The notes under the pieces: model-generated
Told to the model about the DNA's origin: nothing
The model's database searches: none
What the model saw: the letters and a program-made list of their open reading frames with translations, nothing else
Program-made: the position numbers and the translations under genes
Assembly: GCF_004526235.1 (NCBI RefSeq)
Contig: NZ_CP038159.1
Span: forward strand, 2,976,001 to 3,040,000
From: Sphingobacterium sp. CZ-2
GTDB taxonomy: Bacteria > Bacteroidota > Bacteroidia > Sphingobacteriales > Sphingobacteriaceae
Direction: 5' to 3'
Length of the DNA stretch: 64,000 nucleotides
Shown here: piece by piece, positions 18,118 to 26,232 of the stretch
Layout of the letters: each line of letters starts with the position of its first letter
Numbering within the stretch: position 1 is the stretch's first letter

Positions 18118-18622
18118 TATTCCTTATTTGGCGTTAAAATTATAAAAAGTTCCCGTGTTTACTTCAATATTCTTAAAGAATATAATCTTCCGATGCTATA
18201 AATGGAATTTTCGAGAATCTTAAATATTACATTGAGGTGTTTTGAGGTTAAAATTTACTAATAGTAAAAAATCAATAAATTATTGGTTGTTTTTGACCAA
18301 ATTTTACTCTTATCCTTTGAATTTTCATTGCAATAAATTTAAGGTTTGAATTGCTGTCATATACCCTAAAATGGTATTTAAACTATTCTAATCACGCTTA
18401 TTTGGCCATTTTCACCTAGGAATAGCTGAATTTTCATTCTAATCAATGTGATTATTGAGAAATAATCAATAACTTATAATAGATGGAAAAACACGAAAAA
18501 CGGAAAATTTAATTTCTATTAACCGTAATGTAAGTGTTAAATTAATAAGTGTACTATTGATAAACAATTTTAATTATTAAATTAGCTTTATAATTAAAAA
18601 CATTTCAATTCTAAAGGATTAT
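18118..18622. other. 505-bp AT-rich divergent intergenic region
   Basis: Separates the aminotransferase (minus) from the LacI-type regulator (plus). It is strongly AT-rich, with no open frame of note, no tRNA-like fold and no riboswitch that I recognise. It should hold both promoters and possibly the regulator's operator, but no convincing palindrome or TAnnTTTG match close to either start was found. Confidence 0.5.
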
Positions 18623-19678
18623 ATGAAGATTACAGAACTGTCAGGAGTAAAAGAAATTGCTCGACGCGCCGATGTGTCGATTGCGACGGTGGATAGAGTA
18701 TTACATAACCGTTTGGGTGTAGCTCAGAAAACGAAAGAGAAGATTTTGAATATTATTAAAGAGATGGATTATAAGCCCAATATCCTGGCAAAGCGATTGG
18801 CCTCCAAAAGGGTGTACAAGTTTGGTATCCTGATTCCGAATGACCATAATAAAGCTGGTTATTGGAAGGCTCCGATCACAGGAATTGAATCTGCATATTC
18901 TGAATTTGGCGAGTTTGGGGTGGAATTGAGCTATTATTTATTTGATAAAGAGAATCGTAAGAATTTTGTGGAAATGTACGATGTGATCTTTGAACAACCC
19001 GTAGATGGAATCATTCTTGCCCCCATCTTTTTAAAGGAATCTATGGATTTCGCTATCAAATGTTTAGAAAATAGAGTACAGTATGTTTTTATCGAAACTA
19101 ATATCCCTGCTGCTCGAGCATTAAGCTATATTGGTGCTGATCTTTATCAATCAGGTAGGGTAGTGGGTAATATTTGCCAATATCTATTAGAGGAAAAGGA
19201 TAATGTCCTGGTTTTGAACATTGCCAAAAATGTAGATTCTGCAGAACACCTGGAAAAGCGATATGAGGGGTTTAAGGATTTCATGCTGGAAACCTTTAAA
19301 AAGATTAATATCACCAATATCAGCCTAGAATCTGATAATGCGGAAATCCTGAATTATGAGTTGGATAAATTATTAAAGAAAAGGGATGTGCGATTGATTT
19401 TTGTTACGAATGGACGGGTTCATTTAGTAGCTGAATATATCCGTAAGCATAAATTGAAGAATGTAAAGCTGGTGGGGTACAATTATACCATTCAGAATAT
19501 TGAATACTTAAAATCAGGTCATATCGATTTTCTGATTTGCCAAAAACCTATCGAACAAGGATATCGGGCATTTGTAGCTTTATATGAGCATTTTATTGCC
19601 AAGCGAAAAGTTAATAATGTGCAATATATGCCTATTGATATTCTGACCAAAGAAAACTACATGTATTATGAATATTAA
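18623..19678 (+). CDS. LacI-family transcriptional regulator
   Basis: DNA-binding regulator of 351 residues. The N-terminal LacI helix-turn-helix spans about 8-30 (GVKEIARRADVSIATVDRVLHNR) and the hinge helix follows with PNILAKRLASKR. The rest is a periplasmic-binding-protein-like sensor domain (YKFGILIPNDHNKAGYW, VDGIILAPIF, DNVLVLNIAKN). Where the usual LacI recognition helix has ATVSRVLN, this one has ATVDRVLHN, seen in a branch of sugar-responsive regulators of Bacteroidota. The genes on either side are not sugar genes, so its target is unknown. It may regulate itself; the 505 bp upstream gives room for this. Family certain, ligand unknown. Confidence 0.9.
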   Translation: MKITELSGVKEIARRADVSIATVDRVLHNRLGVAQKTKEKILNIIKEMDYKPNILAKRLASKRVYKFGILIPNDHNKAGYWKAPITGIESAYSEFGEFGVELSYYLFDKENRKNFVEMYDVIFEQPVDGIILAPIFLKESMDFAIKCLENRVQYVFIETNIPAARALSYIGADLYQSGRVVGNICQYLLEEKDNVLVLNIAKNVDSAEHLEKRYEGFKDFMLETFKKINITNISLESDNAEILNYELDKLLKKRDVRLIFVTNGRVHLVAEYIRKHKLKNVKLVGYNYTIQNIEYLKSGHIDFLICQKPIEQGYRAFVALYEHFIAKRKVNNVQYMPIDILTKENYMYYEY

Positions 19679-19774
19679 TGTCTTTTGTCCAGCTAGTCTT
19701 TATTTTATTTGACAGTAGAATGCAACATTTTTGAACGAAAGGATGGTAAAATCAAGTAAGGTTGCAAAAATTAG

Positions 19775-19782
19775 TACATTTG
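19775..19782 (+). promoter_or_regulatory. -7 promoter box (TACATTTG) upstream of the ABC exporter
   Basis: TAnnTTTG match 17 bases before the ATG at 19800. No clear -33 element at the standard distance. Confidence 0.45.
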
Positions 19783-19799
19783 TAATCTTAGTTTTTTAA

Positions 19800-21623
19800 A
19801 TGAAAACATATTTTAGACTACTTTCGTTTGCCAAACCAATAGAGAAATATGCCATCCCATATATCATATGTACTTTGATAATGGTGGTGTTCAGTACCTT
19901 AAACCTTGCTCTATTGGCGCCATTGCTGCAAATCCTTTTTAATTCTCAAGATACCGTACCGGAGGCTATGGTCATGCCGAAGGGATTAAACTTATTGGAC
20001 TATTTTAACTACTATGCGAATTACTTGTATATCAATTATGGAGCATATGGAGCTTTGAAATATACCTGTGTGGTCATCGTAATATCTGTTTTCATCAGTA
20101 ATCTATTTAGGTACCTTTCCCAAAGGATCATGGAGAATCTACGGATTCATACCTTATTGAACCTTCGAAAGTCGGTTTTCGATAATGTCATGAACTTACA
20201 CTTGGGTTATTTTACCAACCAAAGGAAGGGTGATATCATCTCTAAAGTGGCCTCCGATGTGCAGGTTGTGCAGTTTTCGGTAACCGGAACTCTTCAAGTA
20301 GTGTTCAAGGAGCCCCTTCAATTGATCGCTTACTTGGTTGCCTTATTTATGCTTTCGGTGAAATTGACCTTGTTTTCTTTATTGGTTATTCCGGTTTCCG
20401 CATTTTTCATCTCTAGGATTGTTAAAACGCTAAAACAGCAAGCGCAAGAAGGTCAGCGTACCTATGCGAATATGATCACTTACTTGGAAGAATCCCTTTC
20501 AGGTATTAAGATCATCAAATCATTTAATGCTGCGGGATACATCAAAAATAAATTCAATAATGAGAATGATAACTATGCCAAGGTGAACAGAAGGATGGTC
20601 AGAAGACAACAAATGGGCTCGCCTGTATCTGAACTACTTGGTGTTTGTATGGTTGCTATTATTCTTTTATATGGCGGTAGTTTGGTTCTGACCGGACAAG
20701 GCGATCTTTCAGCTGCTGGGTTTATTACCTATATAGGGATTTTTTCACAGATCATGCGTCCAGCAAAAGCATTGACGGATGCTTTTACCAACATCCACAA
20801 CGGTATTGCCGCTGGAGAACGGGTGTTGCAGTTGATCGATGAGAAGAACCAAGTTGCCGATAAACCTGATGCAAAAGTGATTCATTCTTTTGAAAATAGT
20901 ATAAAATTTGAACAGGTTGGCTTTGCCTATGAAGAGAACCAAGTTCTAAAAGATATTAATCTTGATATCCATAAGGGTCAAACCTTAGCTCTTGTAGGAC
21001 CATCCGGTGGGGGTAAGTCGACTTTGGTGGATTTGATTCCAAGGTTCATGGATCCCACCTCAGGTTCTGTAAAGATTGATGGTCAGGATCTACGAGATTT
21101 GGATCAGGATTCCTTACGGCAATTGATTGGGGTTGTCAACCAGGAGTCCATTCTTTTTAACGACACAATCTTTAACAACATCGCATTTGCTAATGAATCG
21201 GCAACCAAGGAGCAAGTGATTCAAGCAGCCAAAATAGCTAATGCCCATGATTTTATTATGGGTACAGAATTGGGTTACCTCACGAATATTGGAGACCGGG
21301 GCTCGAAATTATCAGGTGGGCAACGCCAAAGAATCTGTATCGCGAGGGCAGTACTTAAAAATCCTCCAATTATGTTGTTGGATGAGGCTACATCTGCTTT
21401 GGATACCGAATCTGAACGTCTGGTCCAAGAATCTCTTTATAAACTGATGGAAAATAGAACCACGGTAGTGATTGCCCATCGTTTAAGTACGATTCAGAAT
21501 GCGGACAAAATTGTGGTGTTGGAAGAAGGTCGAATCGTGGAGGTTGGGTCACATATGGAGCTCATTGGGAAGAATGGTCTATACAAGCGATTGATCGATA
21601 TGCAGCAATTCGCTGAGGGATAA
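19800..21623 (+). CDS. ABC exporter, fused permease-ATPase (MsbA-like)
   Basis: Half-transporter of 607 residues acting as a homodimer in the inner membrane. Six membrane helices occupy about 1-330 (coupling motif LRKSVFDNVMNLHLGYFTNQRKGDIISKV). The nucleotide-binding domain has Walker A GPSGGGKST (about 400-408), the Q-loop NQESILFNDTIFNNIAF, the signature LSGGQRQR, Walker B IMLLDEATSALD, and the switch His in IAHRLST. Lipid A flippase MsbA and multidrug exporters share this architecture; MsbA is common in gram-negative bacteria, but the substrate cannot be decided from sequence. It stands between an unlinked regulator and the menaquinone genes. mqnE begins 61 bases on, with its own promoter. 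Confidence 0.92.
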   Translation: MKTYFRLLSFAKPIEKYAIPYIICTLIMVVFSTLNLALLAPLLQILFNSQDTVPEAMVMPKGLNLLDYFNYYANYLYINYGAYGALKYTCVVIVISVFISNLFRYLSQRIMENLRIHTLLNLRKSVFDNVMNLHLGYFTNQRKGDIISKVASDVQVVQFSVTGTLQVVFKEPLQLIAYLVALFMLSVKLTLFSLLVIPVSAFFISRIVKTLKQQAQEGQRTYANMITYLEESLSGIKIIKSFNAAGYIKNKFNNENDNYAKVNRRMVRRQQMGSPVSELLGVCMVAIILLYGGSLVLTGQGDLSAAGFITYIGIFSQIMRPAKALTDAFTNIHNGIAAGERVLQLIDEKNQVADKPDAKVIHSFENSIKFEQVGFAYEENQVLKDINLDIHKGQTLALVGPSGGGKSTLVDLIPRFMDPTSGSVKIDGQDLRDLDQDSLRQLIGVVNQESILFNDTIFNNIAFANESATKEQVIQAAKIANAHDFIMGTELGYLTNIGDRGSKLSGGQRQRICIARAVLKNPPIMLLDEATSALDTESERLVQESLYKLMENRTTVVIAHRLSTIQNADKIVVLEEGRIVEVGSHMELIGKNGLYKRLIDMQQFAEG

Positions 21624-21659
21624 GTGCTTAAGGGATTAGCCATTTATGGCTAGTTTTCA

Positions 21660-21667
21660 TAACTTTG
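21660..21667 (+). promoter_or_regulatory. -7 promoter box (TAACTTTG) upstream of mqnE, with SD-like site
   Basis: TAnnTTTG match 17 bases before the mqnE ATG. An AGGAG at about 21674-21678 lies six bases before the ATG, a Shine-Dalgarno-like sequence that most genes of this window lack. Confidence 0.5.
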
Positions 21668-21684
21668 TATATTAGGAGAGCGTC

Positions 21685-22884
21685 ATGGAAACAACACAGA
21701 AATTAGCGTTTTTATTAAACGATAAGAACATATCACACGAACTAAAACAGATTGCTCAGAAGGTGCTCAATGAAGAGCGAATTACCTTTGATGAAGCCGT
21801 CTATTTATACGAACATGCTGAATTGGGATATTTAGGCGTTTTGGCCAATTATATCCGCGAGAAAAAGCATGGCGATATCACCTATTTCAACCGTAACTTT
21901 CATATCGAACCTACCAATATATGTGTTTATGATTGTAAATTCTGTTCTTATTCCAGGATGATTAAGAACCGTGATGATGGTTGGGAAATGGATGTAGACG
22001 GGATGATGGACATTGTGAAGAAATATGACAATGAACCTGTTACTGAAGTGCATATCACTGGTGGGGTAGTTCCGAAACAAAATCTGGAATTCTATGCCGA
22101 ATTCTTTAAGCGTTGCAAGGAACATCGTCCAGACTTACATATCAAAGGATTAACACCGGTAGAATATTACTATATCTTCAAAAAGGCGAAATTAAGCCAT
22201 TATGAGGGTATGAAATACCTGCAGTCATGTGGGTTGGATTCCATGCCAGGTGGCGGGGCGGAAATATTTCATCCTGAGGTAAGAGAAAAGATTGCTCATG
22301 ATAAATGTACAGCCGAGCAATGGTTGGATATCCATGAGCAGGCGCACAAGTTAGGTATGAATACCAATGCGACCATGCTTTATGGTCATATTGAAGAGTT
22401 TTGGCATCGTGTTGATCATATGGAACGCCTCCGTCAATTGCAGGACAAAACGGGTGGATTCCAGACCTTCATTCCTTTGAAATTCCGAAATAAGGATAAT
22501 CAGATGTCGGATGTGCCTGAAGTTTCCGTTATTGAAGATTTAAGGAATTACGCCATCGCTAGGATCTATATGGATAATTTCCCGCATATCAAGGCGTATT
22601 GGGCGATGATTTCAAGAAATACTGCTCAGATGTCCTTGAGTTTTGGGGTTGATGATATCGATGGGACCTTGGATGATACCACCAAGATCTATAGCATGGC
22701 AGGAGCTGAAGAGCAGAATCCGGCTATGTCTACCAAGGAACTGGTTGAGTTGATCAAAAACGTGGGACGTCATCCGATCGAAAGGGATACCTTATACCAT
22801 GTGGTTACAGACTACAAGGATGTTGTCTTTGAAGATGAAAATCCAAAAAAACAATATTACGCCTTACCTGTAGTTAATTCATAG
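21685..22884 (+). CDS. mqnE: Aminodeoxyfutalosine synthase
   Basis: Radical-SAM enzyme of the futalosine pathway for menaquinone; it joins the MqnA product (3-enolpyruvyl-benzoate) with SAM-derived adenosine to make aminodeoxyfutalosine. The 399 residues include the Fe-S motif CX3CX2C (Cys80, Cys84, Cys87 in NICVYDCKFCSYS), HITGGVVPKQ, GLTPVEYYYIFKKA, SMPGGGAEIF and NATMLYGH, all typical of the MqnE/MqnC pair. The AEIFHPEVREKI segment and the 399-residue length point to MqnE. It is followed by a histidine phosphatase gene and mqnA. Menaquinone is the respiratory quinone of this phylum, and Mqo (39933) would feed it. Confidence 0.92.
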   Translation: METTQKLAFLLNDKNISHELKQIAQKVLNEERITFDEAVYLYEHAELGYLGVLANYIREKKHGDITYFNRNFHIEPTNICVYDCKFCSYSRMIKNRDDGWEMDVDGMMDIVKKYDNEPVTEVHITGGVVPKQNLEFYAEFFKRCKEHRPDLHIKGLTPVEYYYIFKKAKLSHYEGMKYLQSCGLDSMPGGGAEIFHPEVREKIAHDKCTAEQWLDIHEQAHKLGMNTNATMLYGHIEEFWHRVDHMERLRQLQDKTGGFQTFIPLKFRNKDNQMSDVPEVSVIEDLRNYAIARIYMDNFPHIKAYWAMISRNTAQMSLSFGVDDIDGTLDDTTKIYSMAGAEEQNPAMSTKELVELIKNVGRHPIERDTLYHVVTDYKDVVFEDENPKKQYYALPVVNS

Positions 22885-22896
22885 AAAGGGAAAAAA

Positions 22897-23514
22897 TTGA
22901 AGAAAACATTTTATTTTATCCGTCATGGACAAACCGACCTTAACCTAAAAGGCATTGTGCAGGGAAGAGGGGTGAATAGTCCACTGAATGATAATGGAAT
23001 AAAACAAGCACAGGCTTTCTACGAAGCTTATAAACATGTGCCCTTTGATAAGATTTACGTTTCTACCTTACTGCGGACCCATCAGACCGTAGAGTCATTT
23101 TTAGCACATGGCATTCCATCGGAAGAACTTGTTGGATTGGATGAGATCAGCTGGGGAATTTACGAAGGGCAGGAGCAGACTCCAGAGATCATGACCGGTT
23201 TTGAAAAGGTGGTGAACTCTTGGCGGAATAATGATCTTGATTTAGCGATTGACCAAGGAGAATCCCCAAACACTTTGGTGGAAAGACAAAGGGAAGCTGT
23301 AGAATACATGTTGGCTCAAGAAGATGAAGAAAACGTCTTGGTTTGTATGCATGGAAGAGCCCTGCGGATTATGCTATGCCATTTGACGGAAGTTCCTGTT
23401 TGCCAGATGGATGATTTTCCTCATACCAATACCGCACTTTACATTTTAGAATATCAGAATAATCAATTCAACATTATTGATTATTATAATACATCCCATT
23501 TATCAGCATTATAA
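22897..23514 (+). CDS. Histidine phosphatase (phosphoglycerate mutase-like)
   Basis: Cytosolic phosphatase of 205 residues of the histidine phosphatase superfamily. The catalytic RHG motif is FIRHGQTDLN at residues 7-16 (phospho-His9), a conserved Arg lies in STLLRTHQT, the acid Glu in EISWGIYEGQ, and the second catalytic His in CMHGRALRIML (about 150-160). A TTG at 22897 is the only start that keeps the RHG motif. It is placed between mqnE and mqnA with 12-base and one-base gaps, which suggests co-transcription and perhaps a role in the pathway or a side reaction. Specificity is unknown: the superfamily ranges from CobC-like to sugar phosphatases. Confidence 0.85.
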   Translation: MKKTFYFIRHGQTDLNLKGIVQGRGVNSPLNDNGIKQAQAFYEAYKHVPFDKIYVSTLLRTHQTVESFLAHGIPSEELVGLDEISWGIYEGQEQTPEIMTGFEKVVNSWRNNDLDLAIDQGESPNTLVERQREAVEYMLAQEDEENVLVCMHGRALRIMLCHLTEVPVCQMDDFPHTNTALYILEYQNNQFNIIDYYNTSHLSAL

Positions 23515-23515
23515 G

Positions 23516-24235
23516 ATGGAGAAAATTAAAGTTTCTGCAGTTTCTTATACCAATACACTGCCTTTTCTGCAGGGAATTATGGACTCAGAAGTGATCGAAG
23601 AAATTGATCTGATGTTGGATTATCCTAGCGAATGTGCTAGAAAAGTGTTAGAAGATGAAGCAGATATGGGAATCATTCCCATAGCGGCTATTAGCAAAAT
23701 GGACACCTATTACCTGGTTGGAGATTATTGCATCGGCAGCAAGGATTATGTGGATTCTGTTTTTATATTTTCAAATAAGCCCATAGAAGAGGTTGATACC
23801 TTACTATTGGATAAGCAATCTCGTACATCCAATGGTTTGGCTCAGATTCTTTTGAAGCGTTATTGGAAGAGGGACGTGGAAATCGTTTCGGAAGGCGAGG
23901 CTGATGCGTATGTATTGATTGGCGACCGAACTTTTGGAAAAAAAGCCACTGTTCCTTATGTGTATGATCTGGGTCATTATTGGAAGGAACTAACTGGTCT
24001 TCCTTTTGCTTTTGCAGCATGGGTTGCAAATAAAAAGCTTCCGGATGAGTTCTTGAGGAAATTCAATGAAGCTTTAAAAGATGGGGTTTCGAGACCTTCA
24101 GATGTGATTCCAGGATTGCCTGAAATACCTGGTTTTGATTACGAATATTACCTGAACGAGAGCCTAGATTATCATTTGACAGAGGAAAAAAGAAAGGCAA
24201 TTGATTTGTACTTGAAATGGTATAAGGAGTTATAG
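23516..24235 (+). CDS. mqnA: Chorismate dehydratase
   Basis: First enzyme of the futalosine menaquinone pathway; it dehydrates chorismate to 3-enolpyruvyl-benzoate. The 240 residues have a periplasmic-binding-protein-like fold in the cytosol: VSAVSYTNTLPFLQGI at about 5-20, CARKVLEDEADMGIIPIAAI at about 38-57, then IFSNKPIEEVDTLLLD and a helical C-terminus with ELTGLPFAFAAW, all standard for MqnA. The ATG at 23516 is chosen because it starts one base after the phosphatase stop and gives the usual N-terminus; an upstream in-frame ATG at 23477 would overlap the phosphatase gene by 38 bases. Genes mqnB, mqnC and mqnD must lie elsewhere. Confidence 0.93.
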   Translation: MEKIKVSAVSYTNTLPFLQGIMDSEVIEEIDLMLDYPSECARKVLEDEADMGIIPIAAISKMDTYYLVGDYCIGSKDYVDSVFIFSNKPIEEVDTLLLDKQSRTSNGLAQILLKRYWKRDVEIVSEGEADAYVLIGDRTFGKKATVPYVYDLGHYWKELTGLPFAFAAWVANKKLPDEFLRKFNEALKDGVSRPSDVIPGLPEIPGFDYEYYLNESLDYHLTEEKRKAIDLYLKWYKEL

Positions 24236-24244
24236 TAGTATCGT

Positions 24245-24383
24245 CGGAGGATCTGTTTGTTTACCGCTTTTAGATTTATTCTTTTCAAATTTATACTTTC
24301 ATACGGACTTACAGATCCTTCGACTATGCTCAGGATGACAATCCCTGTGCTCAAAATGTTAAAGCCTATGCTAAGGATGACAG
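24245..24383. repeat. Degenerate intergenic inverted-repeat element (copy A)
   Basis: Weak copy of the element better seen at 38762 and 55262. AGGATCTGT at about 24248-24256 faces ACAGATCCTT at 24311-24320, which is followed by CGACTATGCTCAGGATGACA (24321-24340). A second, partial CTATGCTAAGGATGACAG lies at about 24366-24382. The element fills the gap between the convergent genes mqnA and DUF423, and its outer arms are missing. Confidence 0.75.
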
Positions 24384-24386
24384 TCT

Positions 24387-24761
24387 CTACAAAAAGGATA
24401 TTAAAATCACTACCCAGCCTACGATCATCAATAATCCACCAAGAGGTGTCACCGGACCTAAAACCCTCAAATTAGCTTTCCATTTATCCTTAAAACTCAA
24501 TAAATAAATACTTCCTGAGAATAAGATGCATCCGAACAACAAACCATACACCGCCCAATTTTCATAACTTTCTTCAAATTTGAAATTATAGCCTACTATA
24601 AGTAAGGTTAAAGCAGCATACATCTGATACCTTACCCCAACCTCAAACGAACTTAACCTTTCCTCCGAAAGTACTTTTTTCAAGGCATGAGCACCAAATG
24701 CTCCCAAAACAATAGAGAGAATGCCTAAAAGGGCTCCCGATATTAATGCTAATTCTTTCAC
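24387..24761 (-). CDS. DUF423 family membrane protein
   Basis: Small integral membrane protein of 124 residues with four hydrophobic segments: about 5-24 (ISGALLGILSIVLGAFGAHALKK), 45-62, 66-88 and 100-121. It has the DUF423 signature GAFGAHAL at the end of the first helix and RYQMYAALTLL in the second. The family is widespread and has no settled function. The start is a GTG at 24761, three bases after the rhodanese-thioredoxin stop codon, so the two genes are likely co-transcribed. The fit to the family is good throughout. E. coli YgdD is a relative. Confidence 0.85.
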   Translation of the reverse strand: MKELALISGALLGILSIVLGAFGAHALKKVLSEERLSSFEVGVRYQMYAALTLLIVGYNFKFEESYENWAVYGLLFGCILFSGSIYLLSFKDKWKANLRVLGPVTPLGGLLMIVGWVVILISFL

Positions 24762-24764
24762 GTA

Positions 24765-25493
24765 TTAAGATTTTTTATTGGCTGCTTTATTGATTTGTTT
24801 CATTAGTTCCGCTTCAGAAATAATTCCAGTATGGCTCCAAACTTCCTTTCCATTCTTATAAAGGCTTAATTTCGGAATCTCGGAAATCTTTTTCTGTTTT
24901 ATTAGATTTTTGTTTTCATCAGCATCCAAACGAACAACTTTTACCTTTTTTGCCTCCCGATTTTGGATTTTAAGGATGGTAGGCTTCAATTCCTGGCATG
25001 GGCCGCACCAAACTGCTGAATAATTAACCAAAACTACATCTTGGGAATTAACCAAATGGTTAAACTGCTCTTCCGTCAACCCTTTCCCCGATTTAGAATC
25101 CTTAGTACTTCCATCTTTATTCTCTTTGATCTCCGCCTTATTGGAACTTCTCCAATCCATCATGCCACCACTGTAATCATAAACCTGGAAGCCCATATCT
25201 GCTAGATAAGCAGATGCTTGCTTGCTTCTTCCTCCACCTAGGCAATACACATAAACCGGTTTGGATTTGTCCAATTTTGAAACTGCTTTCTTGAATTCTT
25301 CTTTGTTGTTCCAATCCAGGTTTTTGGCGTTTTGGATATGACCATCCTGAAACTCTTTGCTGGTTCTAACATCCAATAATTGGATGTTTTTCTTATTCTT
25401 TACCTTCTCAATTTCTGCTGAGCCTATTTTGGTCTGCGCTTGCAACTGAAAAGTCGCAAAAATTAACCCCAGCATCACACATAACTTTCTCAT
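24765..25493 (-). CDS. Exported rhodanese-thioredoxin fusion protein
   Basis: Periplasmic two-domain protein of 242 residues. A signal peptide (about 1-20, FATFQLQAQ) precedes a rhodanese domain (about 22-118) with the reactive loop CLGGGRS (Cys84), then a charged Ser/Lys-rich linker (about 120-137) and a thioredoxin domain (about 140-240) with the active site WCGPC at 162-166 and cis-Pro in EIPKLSLY. A rhodanese can carry persulfide sulfur and a thioredoxin can reduce it, so the fusion suggests sulfur or disulfide handling in the periplasm, but no substrate is known. It is the middle gene of PhnA-like, this gene, DUF423, all on the minus strand. Confidence 0.88.
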   Translation of the reverse strand: MRKLCVMLGLIFATFQLQAQTKIGSAEIEKVKNKKNIQLLDVRTSKEFQDGHIQNAKNLDWNNKEEFKKAVSKLDKSKPVYVYCLGGGRSKQASAYLADMGFQVYDYSGGMMDWRSSNKAEIKENKDGSTKDSKSGKGLTEEQFNHLVNSQDVVLVNYSAVWCGPCQELKPTILKIQNREAKKVKVVRLDADENKNLIKQKKISEIPKLSLYKNGKEVWSHTGIISEAELMKQINKAANKKS

Positions 25494-25515
25494 TTCGCTG
25501 ATTTTTAAGCGGAAA

Positions 25516-26091
25516 TTATCCTTTCCGCAAATACTTTGTTAATATAACGATGGTTTGCCCTTCAACCTTGCCTTCAATCTGCTCGGTATTGTCATGAACA
25601 AGTCGAATATTTTTTACCACAGTTCCTAATTTGGCAGAAATACTGGAGCCCTTAACATCCAATGTTTTGATCAATACCACGGTATCACCTTCAAATAGCC
25701 TAGTTCCGTTTGAATCTTGATGAAATTCAACGGTAGCATCCGCTTCATGATCGCCTGTCTTTTTAGCCCAAGCTAATGCTTCATCATCTAGATAAAGGAT
25801 ATCTAAATAATCAGATGCCCAAGCCTCATTGCGTAATCTGCTCAACATTCGCCAAGCCACGATTTGTACGGGAAGATTTGGAGACCACATACTGTCGCCC
25901 AATACTTTCCAATGATCGGGTTGAATTTGTTCTGTTTTTTCGATTTGAGCCTTGCAAACAGAACAGCATAAAATGCTGTTATCTAAATTAGGAGTAGAAG
26001 TAGGCGGAACTTCATAGATTTCTAGGTTTTCCGATGAACCACATAGTTCACATGTATTTTCACTTCTGCTTTTTAATTCGTCTATTAACAT
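25516..26091 (-). CDS. PhnA/YjdM-family zinc-ribbon protein
   Basis: Protein of 191 residues with an N-terminal zinc ribbon: Cys14 and Cys17 (TCELCGSS) pair with Cys43 and Cys46 (CCSVCKAQ). The C-terminal part (about 125-190) is the PhnA domain, with LFEGDTVVLIKTLDVKGSS and VKNIRLVHDN. The middle (WKVLGDSMWSPNLPVQIVAWRML) is also typical. E. coli YjdM was once named PhnA for a link to phosphonate use, but the family is not part of C-P lyase and its role is unsettled. A TATCTTTG box lies on the minus strand about 26 bases before the start. The rhodanese-thioredoxin gene follows after 22 bases. Confidence 0.85.
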   Translation of the reverse strand: MLIDELKSRSENTCELCGSSENLEIYEVPPTSTPNLDNSILCCSVCKAQIEKTEQIQPDHWKVLGDSMWSPNLPVQIVAWRMLSRLRNEAWASDYLDILYLDDEALAWAKKTGDHEADATVEFHQDSNGTRLFEGDTVVLIKTLDVKGSSISAKLGTVVKNIRLVHDNTEQIEGKVEGQTIVILTKYLRKG

Positions 26092-26116
26092 ATAAAAATA
26101 GGATATTTAATTATCC

Positions 26117-26124
26117 CAAAGATA
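26117..26124 (-). promoter_or_regulatory. -7 promoter box (TATCTTTG) of the PhnA-like operon
   Basis: Minus-strand TAnnTTTG match 25 bases before the ATG at 26091. It could drive PhnA-like, rhodanese-thioredoxin and DUF423 as one unit. Confidence 0.45.
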
Positions 26125-26232
26125 AGCAAATTAAACGAGCCTTTTGGAATCATTAAAATTGAAGGATTCTAAACTTGTGGCAAAGAATTTGTGTATGAGG
26201 AATCATTATAACTTAAAAAAAGAAATATACTT

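Noticed and set aside
23477..23515. Longer mqnA starting inside the histidine phosphatase gene
   Set aside because: The extra 13 residues are not typical of MqnA, and the ATG at 23516 follows the phosphatase stop directly.
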